A stretch of 64,000 bases of DNA from Bacillus sp. P14.5 (GTDB lineage: Bacteria; Bacillota; Bacilli; Bacillales; Bacillaceae_B), in contig NZ_NIJF01000066.1 of NCBI RefSeq assembly GCF_003316765.1, positions 198,680 to 262,679 on the forward strand, written 5' to 3'. The first letter of the stretch is position 1; every line of letters begins with the position of its first letter. Under the pieces are notes generated by a model. The model made no database searches. It was not told the origin of the DNA and saw only the letters and a program-made list of their open reading frames with translations. Of the stretch, positions 26,422 to 37,410 are shown in pieces. A program made the translations under genes and the position numbers.

Positions 26422-27291
26422 TTGCTTAAAGATCTTTTCGTAAAGACAAAAAAGAAAAAGTATGCAACCATTCCCTCTGATGCGGCTAAACAGGATGTAC
26501 CGGAAGGAATTATGACGAAGTGTCCAAATTGTAAAAAGATCATGTATACAAAAGAACTGAAAAAAAATATGAATGTCTGCCTGCATTGTGAGTATCATCA
26601 CCGCATGAATGCATTTGAAAGAATTGACTGCTTCATAGATGAGGGAAGTTTTGAAGAGCTGGATGCAAACCTTATTTCGGAAAATCCTCTGAATTTTCCT
26701 GATTACATAGAAAAATTGGAGAAAGACCGTCAGAAGACCAATATCAACGAGGCTGTTGTGACAGGTGCCGGAAAAATTGACGGCTGCGAAGCAATAGTCG
26801 CGATTATGGATGCTCGTTTTAGAATGGGAAGCATGGGCTCTGTGGTTGGTGAAAAGATTACCAGAGCAATAGAAGAGGCTGATAGAAGACATTGTCCATT
26901 CATCATTTTCACAGCATCAGGCGGGGCAAGAATGCAGGAAGGGGTTCTATCTCTTATGCAAATGGCCAAGACATCTGTAGCCCTGAAAAGGTTTAGTGAT
27001 AATGGCGGCCTGTTCATTTCCATCATGACCCATCCTACAACCGGCGGAGTGTCTGCCAGCTTTGCGTCCCTTGGTGATTACAATTTTGCGGAGCCGGGAG
27101 CGTTAATTGGATTTGCCGGAAGAAGGATTATTGAACAGACAATCAGGGAAGACCTGCCTGAAGATTTCCAAACGGCGGAGTTCCTGTTGAAGTATGGACA
27201 GCTGGATGATGTCATTTCACGTTTGGATATGAAGGAGAAGATCTCGAAAATACTGGAGATTCATCAATGGGATGGTGAACTGACATGGTAA
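26422..27291 (+). CDS. accD: Acetyl-CoA carboxylase carboxyltransferase subunit beta
   Basis: A 289-residue subunit that, with AccA, moves the carboxyl group from biotin to acetyl-CoA to form malonyl-CoA, the first step of fatty acid synthesis. The N-terminal zinc ribbon is C34-x2-C37-x15-C53-x2-C56. The crotonase-fold core has [19 protein letters not shown] and [19 protein letters not shown] 26422 is chosen because AAGGAGG (26407-26413) is 8 nt ahead and [14 protein letters not shown] is the family N-terminus; the ATG at 26401 lies upstream of that site. The stop overlaps accA. Confidence 0.97.
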   Translation: MLKDLFVKTKKKKYATIPSDAAKQDVPEGIMTKCPNCKKIMYTKELKKNMNVCLHCEYHHRMNAFERIDCFIDEGSFEELDANLISENPLNFPDYIEKLEKDRQKTNINEAVVTGAGKIDGCEAIVAIMDARFRMGSMGSVVGEKITRAIEEADRRHCPFIIFTASGGARMQEGVLSLMQMAKTSVALKRFSDNGGLFISIMTHPTTGGVSASFASLGDYNFAEPGALIGFAGRRIIEQTIREDLPEDFQTAEFLLKYGQLDDVISRLDMKEKISKILEIHQWDGELTW

Positions 27292-28265
27292 ATGAAATGG
27301 AATTTGAAAAGCCTGTAACACAGTTAAGAAATAAGATTGCGGAGTTGAAGGAATTTACTCAAAAGTCGGAAGTAGATCTTTCTTCTGAAATCGAAAAGCT
27401 TGAAAATCGTTTGCAGAAACTGGAAAATGACCTATATGAAAATATGAAACCATGGGAAAGGGTTCAAGTCGCCAGGCACCAAAACAGACCTACGACCTTG
27501 GATTACATCAGTCATTTGTTCACTGATTTTCATGAAATGCACGGTGACCGCCTCTATGGAGAGGATGAAGCCATTGTCGCCGGGATTGCAAAATTCCGTG
27601 GTCTCCCAGTAACTGTTATAGGCCATCAGCGGGGGAAAGATACAAAAGAGAATATCCGGCGTAATTTTGGGATGCCTCACCCTGAGGGTTACAGGAAAGC
27701 ATTAAGGCTGATGAAGCAGGCTGATAAGTTTGGCAGGCCGATTATTTGCTTCATTGATACAAAAGGAGCTTATCCTGGGAAAGCTGCAGAAGAACGCGGT
27801 CAAAGTGAAGCGATAGCCCGCAATCTTTTTGAGATGGCCGGATTGAGTGTTCCGGTCATTTGTATCGTTATTGGAGAAGGCGGAAGCGGCGGTGCATTGG
27901 CTTTAGGAGTAGGAAACCATATCCATATGCTGGAGAATTCCACTTATTCAGTTATTTCCCCTGAAGGAGCGGCGGCTCTTTTATGGAAAGATGCTGCTCA
28001 GGCAAAAAGAGCTGCGGAAACAATGAAAATCACAGCACCGGATTTGAAAGAGCTTGGTGTTATCGATGAAATCATTCCTGAAGTAAGAGGCGGTGCCCAT
28101 AAAGATGTCAAGACACAGGCCGACAGCATCGGTGAAGCCTTGAAGTCTTCTTTGGAGGAATTGGTGCCTCAGACTTCAGAACAATTGGTAGAAGGGCGCT
28201 ATCAAAAATATAAAATTATGGGTGAATATACAGTTTTAGATGAGTTTTCAAGGGTAAATTCTTAA
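27285..28265 (+). CDS. accA: Acetyl-CoA carboxylase carboxyltransferase subunit alpha
   Basis: A 326-residue partner of AccD in the heterotetrameric carboxyltransferase. The coiled N-terminal region ([20 protein letters not shown]) is followed by [22 protein letters not shown], then the CoA- and biotin-binding loops [30 protein letters not shown] (in pieces) and [22 protein letters not shown]. The ATG at 27285 lies inside the last codons of accD (7-bp overlap) and gives the expected N-terminus. accDA form one operon; a weak terminator (GCGTG..CACGCTTTTT) follows the stop. Confidence 0.97.
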   Translation: MVNEMEFEKPVTQLRNKIAELKEFTQKSEVDLSSEIEKLENRLQKLENDLYENMKPWERVQVARHQNRPTTLDYISHLFTDFHEMHGDRLYGEDEAIVAGIAKFRGLPVTVIGHQRGKDTKENIRRNFGMPHPEGYRKALRLMKQADKFGRPIICFIDTKGAYPGKAAEERGQSEAIARNLFEMAGLSVPVICIVIGEGGSGGALALGVGNHIHMLENSTYSVISPEGAAALLWKDAAQAKRAAETMKITAPDLKELGVIDEIIPEVRGGAHKDVKTQADSIGEALKSSLEELVPQTSEQLVEGRYQKYKIMGEYTVLDEFSRVNS

Positions 28266-28330
28266 GCGTGGACACTTTTTCACGCTTTTTCTTTTTTTTC
28301 GGGAAATCAGGATTTAAGCAGAAACAGAGA

Positions 28331-28345
28331 ATGTAAACGCAATCT
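28331..28345. promoter_or_regulatory. Candidate cre upstream of pfkA
   Basis: ATGTAAACGCAATCT fits WTGNAANCGNWNNCW at all 15 positions, 228 bp ahead of pfkA. A second, imperfect cre-like dyad TGAAACGCTTTCA (one base short of the 14-bp form) follows at 28353-28365. CcpA control of pfkA-pyk is known in lactococci; here it is inferred. Confidence 0.45.
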
Positions 28346-28572
28346 TTTACAGTGAAACGCTTTCATTATTTAGATAATTTCGTCTTTATCAAAAACCACT
28401 CTATATTCGTTGTTAGCTGGCAATCTTCATGTTATTTTAGAAATAATCCAAAGGCTTTTTGCCTATACTAATAAGTGTTAAAAACGTGTCCCCCGATTAT
28501 CTTCTTTCTGCCCCCCAAAAGAACAATAACAAAACTAACTATACATAAAGACTTAATAAGAGGTGATTGTGA

Positions 28573-29532
<960 letters not shown>

Positions 29533-29586
29533 TTAATATTGCAATAGATTCAAAATGACAGGAAATATCCAGGAGGGCATTACGAA

Positions 29587-31347
29587 ATGAGAAAAACCAA
29601 AATAGTATGTACCATAGGACCGGCAAGTGAATCAGTAGAACAATTAACACAGTTAATCGAAGCGGGTATGAATGTCGCCCGTTTGAATTTCTCGCATGGC
29701 GATCATGAAGAGCATGGTGCCAGAATCCAGAACATCAGGACTGCTGCTGAAAAAACAGGGAAAACAGTAGGAATACTTTTGGATACAAAAGGCCCTGAAA
29801 TTCGCACCAATAACATGGAAAATGGATCCATCGAGCTTGAAAAAGGATCTGAAGCGATTGTCTCCATGACTGAAGTGCTTGGAACTCCTGAAAAATTCTC
29901 AGTGACATATGAAAGCTTGATTGATGACGTCCATGAGGGATCCAGAATCCTTTTAGATGACGGATTGATCGGTCTTGAAGTCATTGCCCTTGATAAGTCT
30001 GCAGGCGAGATTAAAACAAAGGTCCTTAATTCCGGCACATTAAAGAACAAAAAAGGAGTTAATGTTCCCGGCGTGTCCGTAAACCTGCCTGGCATCACCG
30101 AAAAAGATGCAACTGACATCAAATTCGGAATCGAGCAAGGTGTAGATTTCATCGCTGCTTCATTCGTCCGCCGTGCATCTGATGTATTGGAAATCCGTCA
30201 ATTGCTGGAAGACCATAATGCTGGCAATATTCAAATTGTCCCTAAGATCGAGAACCAGGAAGGTGTCGATAATATCGATGAAGTTCTGGAAGTATCCGAT
30301 GGCTTGATGGTAGCCCGTGGAGACCTTGGTGTGGAAATTCCTGCAGAAGAAGTTCCGCTTGTGCAAAAAGATTTGATCAAGAAATGTAACGCGCTTGGCA
30401 AACCGGTTATCACTGCAACTCAAATGCTGGATTCCATGCAACGCAATCCTCGTCCGACAAGGGCAGAAGCGAGTGACGTTGCCAACGCCATCTTTGATGG
30501 TACGGATGCCATCATGCTATCCGGGGAAACGGCTGCTGGAGCTTACCCGCTGGAAGCTGTTCAAACGATGCATAATATTGCTTCACGCGCGGAAACGGCA
30601 CTTGATTATAAAGACATCCTTTCTACCCGCAGCAAAGACAGCGGCCATAATATGACAGATGCCATTGGACAATCTGTTGCGCATACTGCCATCAACCTTT
30701 CTGTCAATGCGATTGTTGCTCCTACAGAAAGCGGACATACAGCCAAGATGATTTCAAAATACCGTCCAAAAGCACCGATTATTGCTGTAACGGCTAATGA
30801 TTCCGTTTCCCGTAAGCTGGCATTGGTTTGGGGCGTATATCCTCAAATGGGCAGAAAGGTTTCCACGACAGATGAAATGCTTGAAATGGCTGTTGAGGAA
30901 AGCGTCAATTCCGGCTTGATCACTCATGGTGACCGCATCATCATTACAGCTGGTGTGCCAATCGGTGAATCCGGCACAACGAATTTGATGAAAATCCATG
31001 TAGTCGGCGATATTCTGGCAAAAGGACAAGGTATCGGACGCAAGACGGCATTCGGCAAAGCGGTTTTGGCTAAAAACGCTGCAGAAGCAAACGAAAAGGT
31101 ACAGCCAGGTTCTATTCTTGTGACGGTTGGCAGTGATAAAGATATGGTCCCTGCACTTGAGAAATGCTCGGCACTGATTACAGAAGAGGGCGGCCTCACA
31201 AGCCATGCGGCTGTTGTCGGCATCAATATCGGCATCCCTGTAATTGTAGGTGTGGATAACGCCATGTCTCTCCTTCAAGATGGCCAGGAAATCACCGTTG
31301 ATTCTTCAAGAGGCGTCATCTATGACGGACATGCAAGTGTACTATAA
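29587..31347 (+). CDS. pyk: Pyruvate kinase with C-terminal PEP-utiliser domain
   Basis: A 586-residue enzyme that converts PEP and ADP to pyruvate and ATP. The TIM barrel starts [19 protein letters not shown], and carries [21 protein letters not shown], the catalytic lysine in [21 protein letters not shown] and the ADP-binding TATQMLDSM. The C-terminal allosteric domain runs to about residue 474. The last 110 residues are the extra domain found in Bacillus and relatives, with the phosphohistidine-like motif [21 protein letters not shown] (here structural). CAGGAGGG ribosome site. Second gene of the pfkA operon. Confidence 0.98.
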   Translation: MRKTKIVCTIGPASESVEQLTQLIEAGMNVARLNFSHGDHEEHGARIQNIRTAAEKTGKTVGILLDTKGPEIRTNNMENGSIELEKGSEAIVSMTEVLGTPEKFSVTYESLIDDVHEGSRILLDDGLIGLEVIALDKSAGEIKTKVLNSGTLKNKKGVNVPGVSVNLPGITEKDATDIKFGIEQGVDFIAASFVRRASDVLEIRQLLEDHNAGNIQIVPKIENQEGVDNIDEVLEVSDGLMVARGDLGVEIPAEEVPLVQKDLIKKCNALGKPVITATQMLDSMQRNPRPTRAEASDVANAIFDGTDAIMLSGETAAGAYPLEAVQTMHNIASRAETALDYKDILSTRSKDSGHNMTDAIGQSVAHTAINLSVNAIVAPTESGHTAKMISKYRPKAPIIAVTANDSVSRKLALVWGVYPQMGRKVSTTDEMLEMAVEESVNSGLITHGDRIIITAGVPIGESGTTNLMKIHVVGDILAKGQGIGRKTAFGKAVLAKNAAEANEKVQPGSILVTVGSDKDMVPALEKCSALITEEGGLTSHAAVVGINIGIPVIVGVDNAMSLLQDGQEITVDSSRGVIYDGHASVL

Positions 31348-31355
31348 GTGATTCT

Positions 31356-31394
31356 AAAAAGTGGTGTCTCCTTTGGGAGGCATCGCTTTTTTAA
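31356..31394 (+). terminator. Terminator after pyk
   Basis: GGTGTCTCC pairs with GGAGGCATC, followed by GCTTTTTTAA. The A-type repeat at 31396 begins right after its T-run. Confidence 0.75.
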
Positions 31395-31395
31395 T

Positions 31396-31720
31396 GGCTC
31401 TTTTCGCAAAGGCTGTGGCTAGTGAGAAGTAATGGATTTCCGCTCCAGGCGGACGACTCCGCGGGGCGGGCGGTGAGCCTCCTCGGCTGCGCCTGCGGGG
31501 TCTCACCTGTCCCGCTAGTCCCGCAGGAGATCGTACGCCTTCCGCTCCAATCCTCCTAGGTAAAGGGGGATGAAGGGAAATAGCATTCTAAAGGAACATT
31601 TATTTAAAAAAAGCCTATAAGGTTTTCCCTCTAAACAGGGAACAGCTCTTTTCTTCTTGCTTACCAGAATATTTACAAGGAATAATGTTTTTATCTTACG
31701 AAGGTCATATATCAAATAAC
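31396..31720. mobile_element. A-type element carrying a B hairpin, right end lost
   Basis: Left end GGCTCTTTTCGCAAAGGCTG. Bases 31433-31555 are an intact, inverted B repeat (GGATTTCCGCTCCAGGCGG ... CTTCCGCTCCAATCC). The interior after B (AAAGGGGGATGAAGG, then ACAGCTCTTTTCTTCTTGC and TACCAGAATATTT) matches the interior of the elements at 16967 and 52939. No right terminus or target duplication is seen before the C array begins, so the end was deleted or overwritten. Confidence 0.65.
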
Positions 31721-31774
31721 CCCCTGAGAATAAAAGGAAAGACCTCCTTTTTTTCACCGGGGAACATTTGCCTG

Positions 31775-32468
31775 TCGGGGCGAAACAGGGCGCTTCCGCT
31801 TTTTATCAATCCAGCTCCAGCGGCCAGCGCCTAGCAGATTTCGGTCTCTCTCCTTGCGATAAGTCAACATCGACTCACTCTGTTCGTCGTGTTTCCTTTT
31901 TCTCTTGCGAGATCCCATAAATCTGTACGGCGCTGAACGGCCGCTTCCGCTTTTTGTCAATCCAGCTCCAAGGCCACAGCGGCTAGCGTACTGCCCATCC
32001 CCTCCTTTGCAAATCCAGTTTCGAGGTCCCAACGGCTAGCAGATTTCGGTCTCTCTCCTTGCGATAAGTCATCATCAACTCACTTTGTTCGTTGTGATTC
32101 CTTTATCTCAATGCGGGGCTGGTACAGTCCGTACGCCGCTGAGCGGGGCCTTTCCGCTTTTCATCGAATCCAGCTCCAGCGGCCAGCGCCTAGCAGATTT
32201 TGGTCTCTCTCCTTGCGATAAGTCAACATCGACTCACTCTGTTCGTCGTGTTTCCTTTATCTCATGCGAGATCCCATAAATCTGTACGGCGCTGAACGGC
32301 CGCTTCCGCTTTTTATCAATCCAGCTCCAAGGCCCCAGCGGCTAGCGTACTGCCCATCCCCTCCTTGCGATAATTCATCATCGAATCGCTGTCGCTCTTC
32401 GTGATTCCTTTATCTCATGCGGGGCTGGTACAGTCCGTACGCCGCTGAGCGGGGCCTTTCCGCTTTTT
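31775..32468. repeat. Tandem array of about four C-type repeat units
   Basis: Units of about 145-190 bp begin CCAGCTCCAGCGGCC (or ...CAAGGCC), contain GGTCTCTCTCCTTGCGATAA, GTTCGTCGTG and CTTTATCTCATGCG, and end GGCCGCTTCCGCTTTTT. Starts are near 31810, 31972, 32168 and 32321; a different C subtype end (ACATTTGCCTGTCGGGG) lies at 31764-31780. The ends are inverted-repeat-like (CAGCGGCC against AAGCGGCC). The unit is GC-rich and has no supported gene. Together with the element at 31396 it fills 31348-32569. Confidence 0.75.
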
Positions 32469-32569
32469 AAATAATCTGTTGAAAAGTTGTCGCAGGCTGT
32501 CATCAGTCTATTGTTTGTGAATATGTTATAATAGAATCAGGTTGTCCAGAAAATGGGGGAATTAATATA

Positions 32570-32956
32570 ATGAGATATATGATGTTATTTCTGATTGTAG
32601 TGCCTGCACTTGAGATAGGTTTGCTGATTCTTTCAGGGCAGACATTCGGAGTGCCTGCGACAATTCTGATGATTATTGCTACAGGTGTACTAGGCGCTTA
32701 TCTGGCAAAGAAACAAGGTCTCCAGGCAATAAGGAATGTGCAGGAACAAATAAAGTTCGGACAGGTTCCCGGTGATGCAATAGTAGACGGCTTGTGTGTC
32801 CTGGTCGGCGGTGTGGTTCTTCTGACACCTGGTTTTATAACAGATGCAACAGGATTTCTGCTGTTATTTCCGCAAACAAGGAAACTGATTAAGCCGTTCC
32901 TTTTAAGATTGTTCAGAAGATGGATAAATAATGGAAACGTTATAATATACCGATAA
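32570..32956 (+). CDS. fxsA: FxsA family membrane protein
   Basis: A 128-residue protein. Helices lie at about residues 2-20 (YMMLFLIVVPALEIGLLILS), 24-45 (FGVPATILMIIATGVLGAYL) and 72-100 (DGLCVLVGGVVLLTPGFITDATGFLLLFP in pieces). The PGFITDATGFLLL motif and the basic tail are characteristic of FxsA (YtzA in Bacillus), named in E. coli as a suppressor of F exclusion of phage T7. Its normal function is unknown. A GGGGGA ribosome site is before ATG 32570. It converges with ytvI on a shared terminator. Confidence 0.92.
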   Translation: MRYMMLFLIVVPALEIGLLILSGQTFGVPATILMIIATGVLGAYLAKKQGLQAIRNVQEQIKFGQVPGDAIVDGLCVLVGGVVLLTPGFITDATGFLLLFPQTRKLIKPFLLRLFRRWINNGNVIIYR

Positions 32957-32995
32957 TAAAAAGATCCGTTCATTGGGAACGGATCTTTTTATTAT
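32957..32995. terminator. Bidirectional terminator between fxsA and ytvI
   Basis: AATAAAAAGATCCGTTC and GAACGGATCTTTTTATT form a perfect stem around ATTGG, with T-runs on both strands. Confidence 0.92.
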
Positions 32996-32998
32996 GCT

Positions 32999-34123
32999 TT
33001 ATTCTCTTATCTCCGGTTTGCCGGTAATGAAATCCCAAAGATCCTGAAATACCCCGGCATTTCGCAGGGTGGATAATATCACGAGAGTCACCGGGCCGAG
33101 GATCAGGCCGAGGAACCCTACCAGCTTGAAGCCGACAAACAGGGCAATAAGGGTTGCCAGCGGGTCGAGCCCGATACTTGAGGATAAAATTTTCGGCTCC
33201 ATGATCTGCCTTTGGACAACGACTACAAGATAAAGGACTCCAAGGCCCAGCCCCAATCCGATATTTCCTGTAATCAATTCATAGATGATCCATGGAACGA
33301 AAACTGCTCCGGTTCCGAGATACGGGAGTATGTCCACAAGACCGATCACGAGAGCAATTGTAATGGCATAGTCAACCCGAAGGATCAACAGGCCGATAAG
33401 GACAATCACGGCTGTTATAGAAATTAAGGTGAACTGGGCACGTACAAAGCCGAGCAAAGCCTTCTTCAAGTCCACGAAAACCCTTCTCCCGCTTGCCGCA
33501 GCTTTTACAGGTACATACTTAGAGAGCTTGTCAGAAAGGTGGTACCAGTCTTTACTTATAAAGAATGTAGCCAATGCAGAGAAAATCAATACGGTTGCGG
33601 CGTTGGGAATCCAAGAAACGATATTTGGCAGCTTCTGAAAGAAGTTCTGGATGAAATCACCAGCTGATGAGGCGATTCTTTCTCCGGCGGCTTGAATGTT
33701 CTCAAGGATGGCGCCTTGCTGTCCTGCTTCTAAATTTTTGAAAAGGCCGCTGATTTGATGGTAAAAAGGGATGACTTGTCCAGCAATGAAATTTTCGAAG
33801 TACTCAACAAGGGTGTTTACATGCTGAGGGACAACATCGGCCAGATAGTTTGCACCTGAAACAATCTCTGTTATCAGCAATGTAATCAGTCCTATGAAAA
33901 GGGAGATGATCAAGAGCAGGGCTAACGCAACAGCCAATCCCCTCGGCATTCTTGCTTTCCTCTCAAGGAGATTTACTACCGGGTTGATTAAAAGCGCGAT
34001 AATCAAAGCAATGATGAAGGGATAAGTCACCTTTGAAACATAGTAGATTGCTATCCCGGTCAAAGCCACTACCGCCACAACAAATAGAAAGCGCAAGCAA
34101 CGGTAAAGAAACTCCAAATTCAT
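32999..34123 (-). CDS. ytvI: AI-2E family transporter-like membrane protein YtvI
   Basis: A 374-residue integral membrane protein with about seven to eight hydrophobic helices. It has the AI-2E/UPF0118 pattern: an N-terminal helix pair (FLFVVAVVALTGIAIYY, FIIALIIALLINPVVNLLE), a large loop with the periplasmic-type helices, and the C-terminal block YAITIALVIGLVDILPYLGTGAVFVPW and LATLIALFVGFKLVGFLGLILGP. The family exports small molecules or acts as Na+/H+ antiporters; the substrate is unknown. ATG 34123 has an AGGGGG site 8 nt ahead; the longer frame to 34315 lacks one. Confidence 0.9.
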   Translation of the reverse strand: MNLEFLYRCLRFLFVVAVVALTGIAIYYVSKVTYPFIIALIIALLINPVVNLLERKARMPRGLAVALALLLIISLFIGLITLLITEIVSGANYLADVVPQHVNTLVEYFENFIAGQVIPFYHQISGLFKNLEAGQQGAILENIQAAGERIASSAGDFIQNFFQKLPNIVSWIPNAATVLIFSALATFFISKDWYHLSDKLSKYVPVKAAASGRRVFVDLKKALLGFVRAQFTLISITAVIVLIGLLILRVDYAITIALVIGLVDILPYLGTGAVFVPWIIYELITGNIGLGLGLGVLYLVVVVQRQIMEPKILSSSIGLDPLATLIALFVGFKLVGFLGLILGPVTLVILSTLRNAGVFQDLWDFITGKPEIRE

Positions 34124-34536
34124 ATACAAACCCCCTGCCAGATTTTTCTGTTTATAGTATATATATATTTTAGCTGAGGAATGAAATGAAAGAAAGTTGA
34201 ACATTTCAAGAGAATAAAAGACTTTCTGCCTGAAATTTTTTCGATATAAGAGAGAGTCCGTTCCACTTCTTATAAAGCTTTTAGAGAAAAGATGGAAAAA
34301 AATTAGTTTCGCCATATACTATCTAAGCTCTCAATGAGGAAAAAGAGAATAAAGAAAGGACTGGCCGTTTATCCATACGAAGACTGACGCTTCTTGATTT
34401 TCCCTTTTCTATGATTGAGTGCACGAAGGGTTAAGGATAATTAGGGAAGATCGGAATATTATGTTAGGATATAGTTGGAGAAGGGGCAGTATATTTTTCT
34501 ACTAAAATAATTCTTATAGAAATTGAACCGTTTTCG

Positions 34537-34565
34537 TTCACAAAAGTCAGATAATTGTTTATAAT
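34537..34565 (+). promoter_or_regulatory. Sigma-A promoter of the citZ-icd-mdh region
   Basis: TTCACA (34537-34542), 17-bp spacer, TATAAT (34560-34565). Start of transcription near 34572, giving a leader of about 200 nt before citZ. The rest of 34124-34778 is AT-rich and shows no gene. Confidence 0.65.
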
Positions 34566-34570
34566 AGAAA

Positions 34571-34585
34571 ATGAAAGCGCATCCC
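34571..34585. promoter_or_regulatory. Candidate cre at the citZ transcription start
   Basis: ATGAAAGCGCATCCC fits the degenerate cre consensus at 14 of 15 positions. It covers the predicted +1 of the promoter at 34537-34565, a position where CcpA would repress. CcpA repression of citZ is established in B. subtilis. Confidence 0.5.
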
Positions 34586-34778
34586 ATGATGAAGATCTGA
34601 TTTTTACCATGGTGATTGTGTGGTACTGTGTTGAGCGAGCGCTCGATAGCGTAAGTTTTAAACAACTATATTTATTTTTTGAAACAAGCCATTTTAAGAG
34701 ACTCCTGCGCTCTTGAAAATATTGTTCATTCCCGCAATGGACGACTGGCGATTATTCAGATAAAGGAGAGGTTTTTTT

Positions 34779-35897
34779 ATGACAGCAACCCGTGGATTAG
34801 AAGGTGTTGTAGCAACTACGTCTTCAATCAGTTCAATCATTGATGACACTCTTACATACGTTGGATATAACATCGATGATTTAACCAACAATGCCAGCTT
34901 CGAAGAGATAATCTATCTATTATGGAATCTAAAATTGCCTACAGCTTCAGAGCTTGATCAGCTGAAAAAAGATCTAGCTGAGAATGCTGCTCTTCCTAAG
35001 GAAGTACTTGAGCATTTCAAAATGTACCCAATCAAGGATGTCCATCCGATGGCTGCGTTAAGATCTGCAGTATCACTTCTTGGATTATATGATGAAGAAT
35101 CAGATGTGATGGAAGAGGGGGCCAACTTCCGTAAAGCTGTCCGCCTGCAAGCTAAGATTCCAACAATTGTTACTTCTTTTGCGCGTATCAGAAGCGGAAA
35201 AGAACCAATCGCTCCAAGAACTGATCTTGGTTTTGCCGCAAACTTCCTTTACATGCTTACCGGTAACGATCCTGAAGACATTGAAGTGGAAGCGTTCAAT
35301 AAAGCTCTTGTTCTTCATGCCGATCACGAATTGAATGCCTCTACGTTCACGGCCCGTGTCTGTGTAGCAACTCTATCAGATGTTTATTCTGGTGTCACTG
35401 CGGCAATCGGGGCTTTGAAGGGACCACTTCACGGCGGTGCCAATGAACAGGTTATGAAAATGCTGACAGAAATTGATTCTGTTGATAACGTAGAATCTGC
35501 AATCCGTAAAAAGCTCGACAACAAAGAAAAAATCATGGGCTTCGGCCACCGTGTTTATCAGCAGGGAGATCCAAGGGCGAAACACCTGAAAGAGATGTCC
35601 CAGAAACTGACTGAGCTGAGAGGCGAAAGCAAATACTATGAGATGTCAACGAAGATCGAAGACATTGTGACATCTGAAAAAGGATTGCCGCCGAATGTAG
35701 ATTTCTATTCTGCATCCGTATACCACAGTCTGGGCATCGACCACGACTTGTTCACTCCGATCTTTGCGGTGAGCAGAGTGTCAGGCTGGCTGGCTCATAT
35801 CCTTGAGCAATACTCCAACAACCGCTTGATCCGTCCTCGCGCGGATTACACTGGTCCCGGCAAACAGGAATATGTTCCGGTTGAGCAGCGCGGTTAA
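34779..35897 (+). CDS. citZ: Citrate synthase
   Basis: A 372-residue enzyme that condenses acetyl-CoA and oxaloacetate to citrate, the entry to the TCA cycle. MTATRGLEGVVATTSSISSI is the Bacillus N-terminus; HADHELNASTFTARV and GALKGPLHGGANEQVM contain the first catalytic histidine region, GFGHRVYQQGDPRAKHL the second, and VDFYSASVYHSLGI the catalytic aspartate. Short, dimeric type. An AAAGGAGAGG ribosome site precedes ATG 34779. First gene of the citZ-icd-mdh block, with icd 150 bp downstream. Confidence 0.97.
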   Translation: MTATRGLEGVVATTSSISSIIDDTLTYVGYNIDDLTNNASFEEIIYLLWNLKLPTASELDQLKKDLAENAALPKEVLEHFKMYPIKDVHPMAALRSAVSLLGLYDEESDVMEEGANFRKAVRLQAKIPTIVTSFARIRSGKEPIAPRTDLGFAANFLYMLTGNDPEDIEVEAFNKALVLHADHELNASTFTARVCVATLSDVYSGVTAAIGALKGPLHGGANEQVMKMLTEIDSVDNVESAIRKKLDNKEKIMGFGHRVYQQGDPRAKHLKEMSQKLTELRGESKYYEMSTKIEDIVTSEKGLPPNVDFYSASVYHSLGIDHDLFTPIFAVSRVSGWLAHILEQYSNNRLIRPRADYTGPGKQEYVPVEQRG

Positions 35898-35935
35898 TAT
35901 TTTACAAAAAGTTTAATATCTGGTGTAATGACAAT

Positions 35936-35965
35936 GGAAAAGGCTTTACTAACCCGGCCTTTTCC
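35936..35965 (+). other. Intercistronic hairpin between citZ and icd
   Basis: GGAAAAGGC (35936-35944) and GCCTTTTCC (35957-35965) pair perfectly around 12 nt. No T-run follows, so it is more likely an mRNA-stability or processing element, or a weak attenuator, than a full terminator. Confidence 0.55.
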
Positions 35966-36047
35966 GTCAACAATAAAAGCGGGTCTGATTTCAAAGGTTT
36001 TCCTGCCTTGTATCAGTCCCTTTAATAATGAATTTGGAGGTAATAAT

Positions 36048-37316
36048 ATGTCTGAAGGTCAAAAAATTTCTGTCGAAAATGGTAACTTGAATGTGCCAAA
36101 TAATCCAATCGTTCCTTTCATTGAAGGTGACGGAACTGGTCCTGATATCTGGGCTTCTGCTTCCCGCGTTTTAGATGCAGCGGTTGAAAAAGCTTATAAC
36201 GGTGAGCGCAAGCTTGTTTGGAAAGAAGTATTAGCCGGTGAGAAGGCTTACAACCAAACTGGCGAGTGGCTTCCAAGCGCAACTCTTGATGCAGTGCGCG
36301 AATACTTCATCGCGATCAAAGGGCCTCTTACTACACCGATCGGCGGCGGTATCCGTTCATTGAACGTTGCTCTTCGCCAGGAGCTTGACTTGTTCACATG
36401 TCTTCGCCCTGTACGTTACTTTGAAGGTGTTCCTTCTCCTGTGAAACGTCCTGAAGACACAGATATGGTCATCTTCCGTGAAAATACTGAAGATATCTAT
36501 GCGGGTATCGAGTATGCTAAAGGTTCTGATGAAGTGAAAAAGCTGATCTCTTTCCTTCAAGACGAAATGGGTGTAAACAAAATTCGTTTCCCTGAAACTT
36601 CAGGCCTTGGAATCAAGCCTGTATCTGAAGAAGGCACACAGCGTCTTGTTCGCGCTGCAATCAACTATGCCATCACAGAAGGCCGCAAATCTGTAACCCT
36701 TGTACATAAAGGAAACATCATGAAATTCACTGAAGGTGCTTTCAAGAACTGGGGTTACGAGCTTGCAGAAAAAGAATTCGGCGAAAAAGTATTCACATGG
36801 GCTGAATATGACCGTATCAAAGACGATAAAGGCCTGGATGCAGCAAACCAAGCTCAATCTGATGCAGAAGCAGCTGGCAAAATCATCGTGAAAGATGCCA
36901 TCGCTGATATCTTCTTACAGCAAATCCTTACACGTCCGGCTGAGTTCGATGTAGTAGCTACAATGAACTTGAACGGTGACTATATCTCTGATGCCCTTGC
37001 AGCGCAGGTAGGCGGAATCGGAATCGCTCCTGGAGCAAACATCAACTACGATACAGGACATGCGATCTTTGAAGCAACACATGGTACAGCACCTAAATAT
37101 GCCGGCCAAGATAAAGTAAACCCTTCTTCCGTAATTCTTTCAGGTGTACTAATGCTTGAACACCTTGGCTGGACGGAAGCAGCTACATTGATTACAAAAT
37201 CAATGGAAAAAACGATTGCTTCTAAAGTCGTTACTTATGACTTTGCCCGCCTGATGGACGGTGCTACAGAAGTGAAATGTTCTGAGTTCGGTACTGCCTT
37301 AATCGAAAATATGTAA
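36048..37316 (+). CDS. icd: Isocitrate dehydrogenase (NADP)
   Basis: A 422-residue enzyme giving 2-oxoglutarate, CO2 and [19 protein letters not shown] start ([16 protein letters not shown]), the substrate loop [20 protein letters not shown] with the serine that is phosphorylated in enterobacteria, [29 protein letters not shown] and the NADP-specific [12 protein letters not shown] tail are all present. The true start is ATG 36048 with TTTGGAGGTAAT ahead; the frame is open back to 35928 only by chance, across the hairpin. Second gene of the TCA block. Confidence 0.97.
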   Translation: MSEGQKISVENGNLNVPNNPIVPFIEGDGTGPDIWASASRVLDAAVEKAYNGERKLVWKEVLAGEKAYNQTGEWLPSATLDAVREYFIAIKGPLTTPIGGGIRSLNVALRQELDLFTCLRPVRYFEGVPSPVKRPEDTDMVIFRENTEDIYAGIEYAKGSDEVKKLISFLQDEMGVNKIRFPETSGLGIKPVSEEGTQRLVRAAINYAITEGRKSVTLVHKGNIMKFTEGAFKNWGYELAEKEFGEKVFTWAEYDRIKDDKGLDAANQAQSDAEAAGKIIVKDAIADIFLQQILTRPAEFDVVATMNLNGDYISDALAAQVGGIGIAPGANINYDTGHAIFEATHGTAPKYAGQDKVNPSSVILSGVLMLEHLGWTEAATLITKSMEKTIASKVVTYDFARLMDGATEVKCSEFGTALIENM

Positions 37317-37349
37317 TATCCTGTTCTATTCTATTCATGGGATGAAAAC

Positions 37350-37379
37350 GAGTCGGCTTGCATTTATGCAAGCCGACTC
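37350..37379 (+). other. Strong intercistronic hairpin between icd and mdh
   Basis: GAGTCGGCTTGCAT and ATGCAAGCCGACTC form a perfect 14-bp stem closed by a TT, allowing also a smaller loop. The downstream sequence TGTTCAAAAC is not a good T-run. It may partly terminate or protect the upstream mRNA. Confidence 0.6.
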
Positions 37380-37410
37380 TGTTCAAAACTAATAAATGGG
37401 GGCGGTTCTT

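Noticed and set aside
31754..32279. Open frames over the C-repeat island (both strands)
   Set aside because: They are produced by the repeat sequence itself and recur with each unit; no coding signals.
34507..34517. CcpC-type dyad ATAA-TTAT upstream of citZ
   Set aside because: The spacer is 3 bp rather than the 7 bp of the CcpC motif, and such matches are common in AT-rich DNA.
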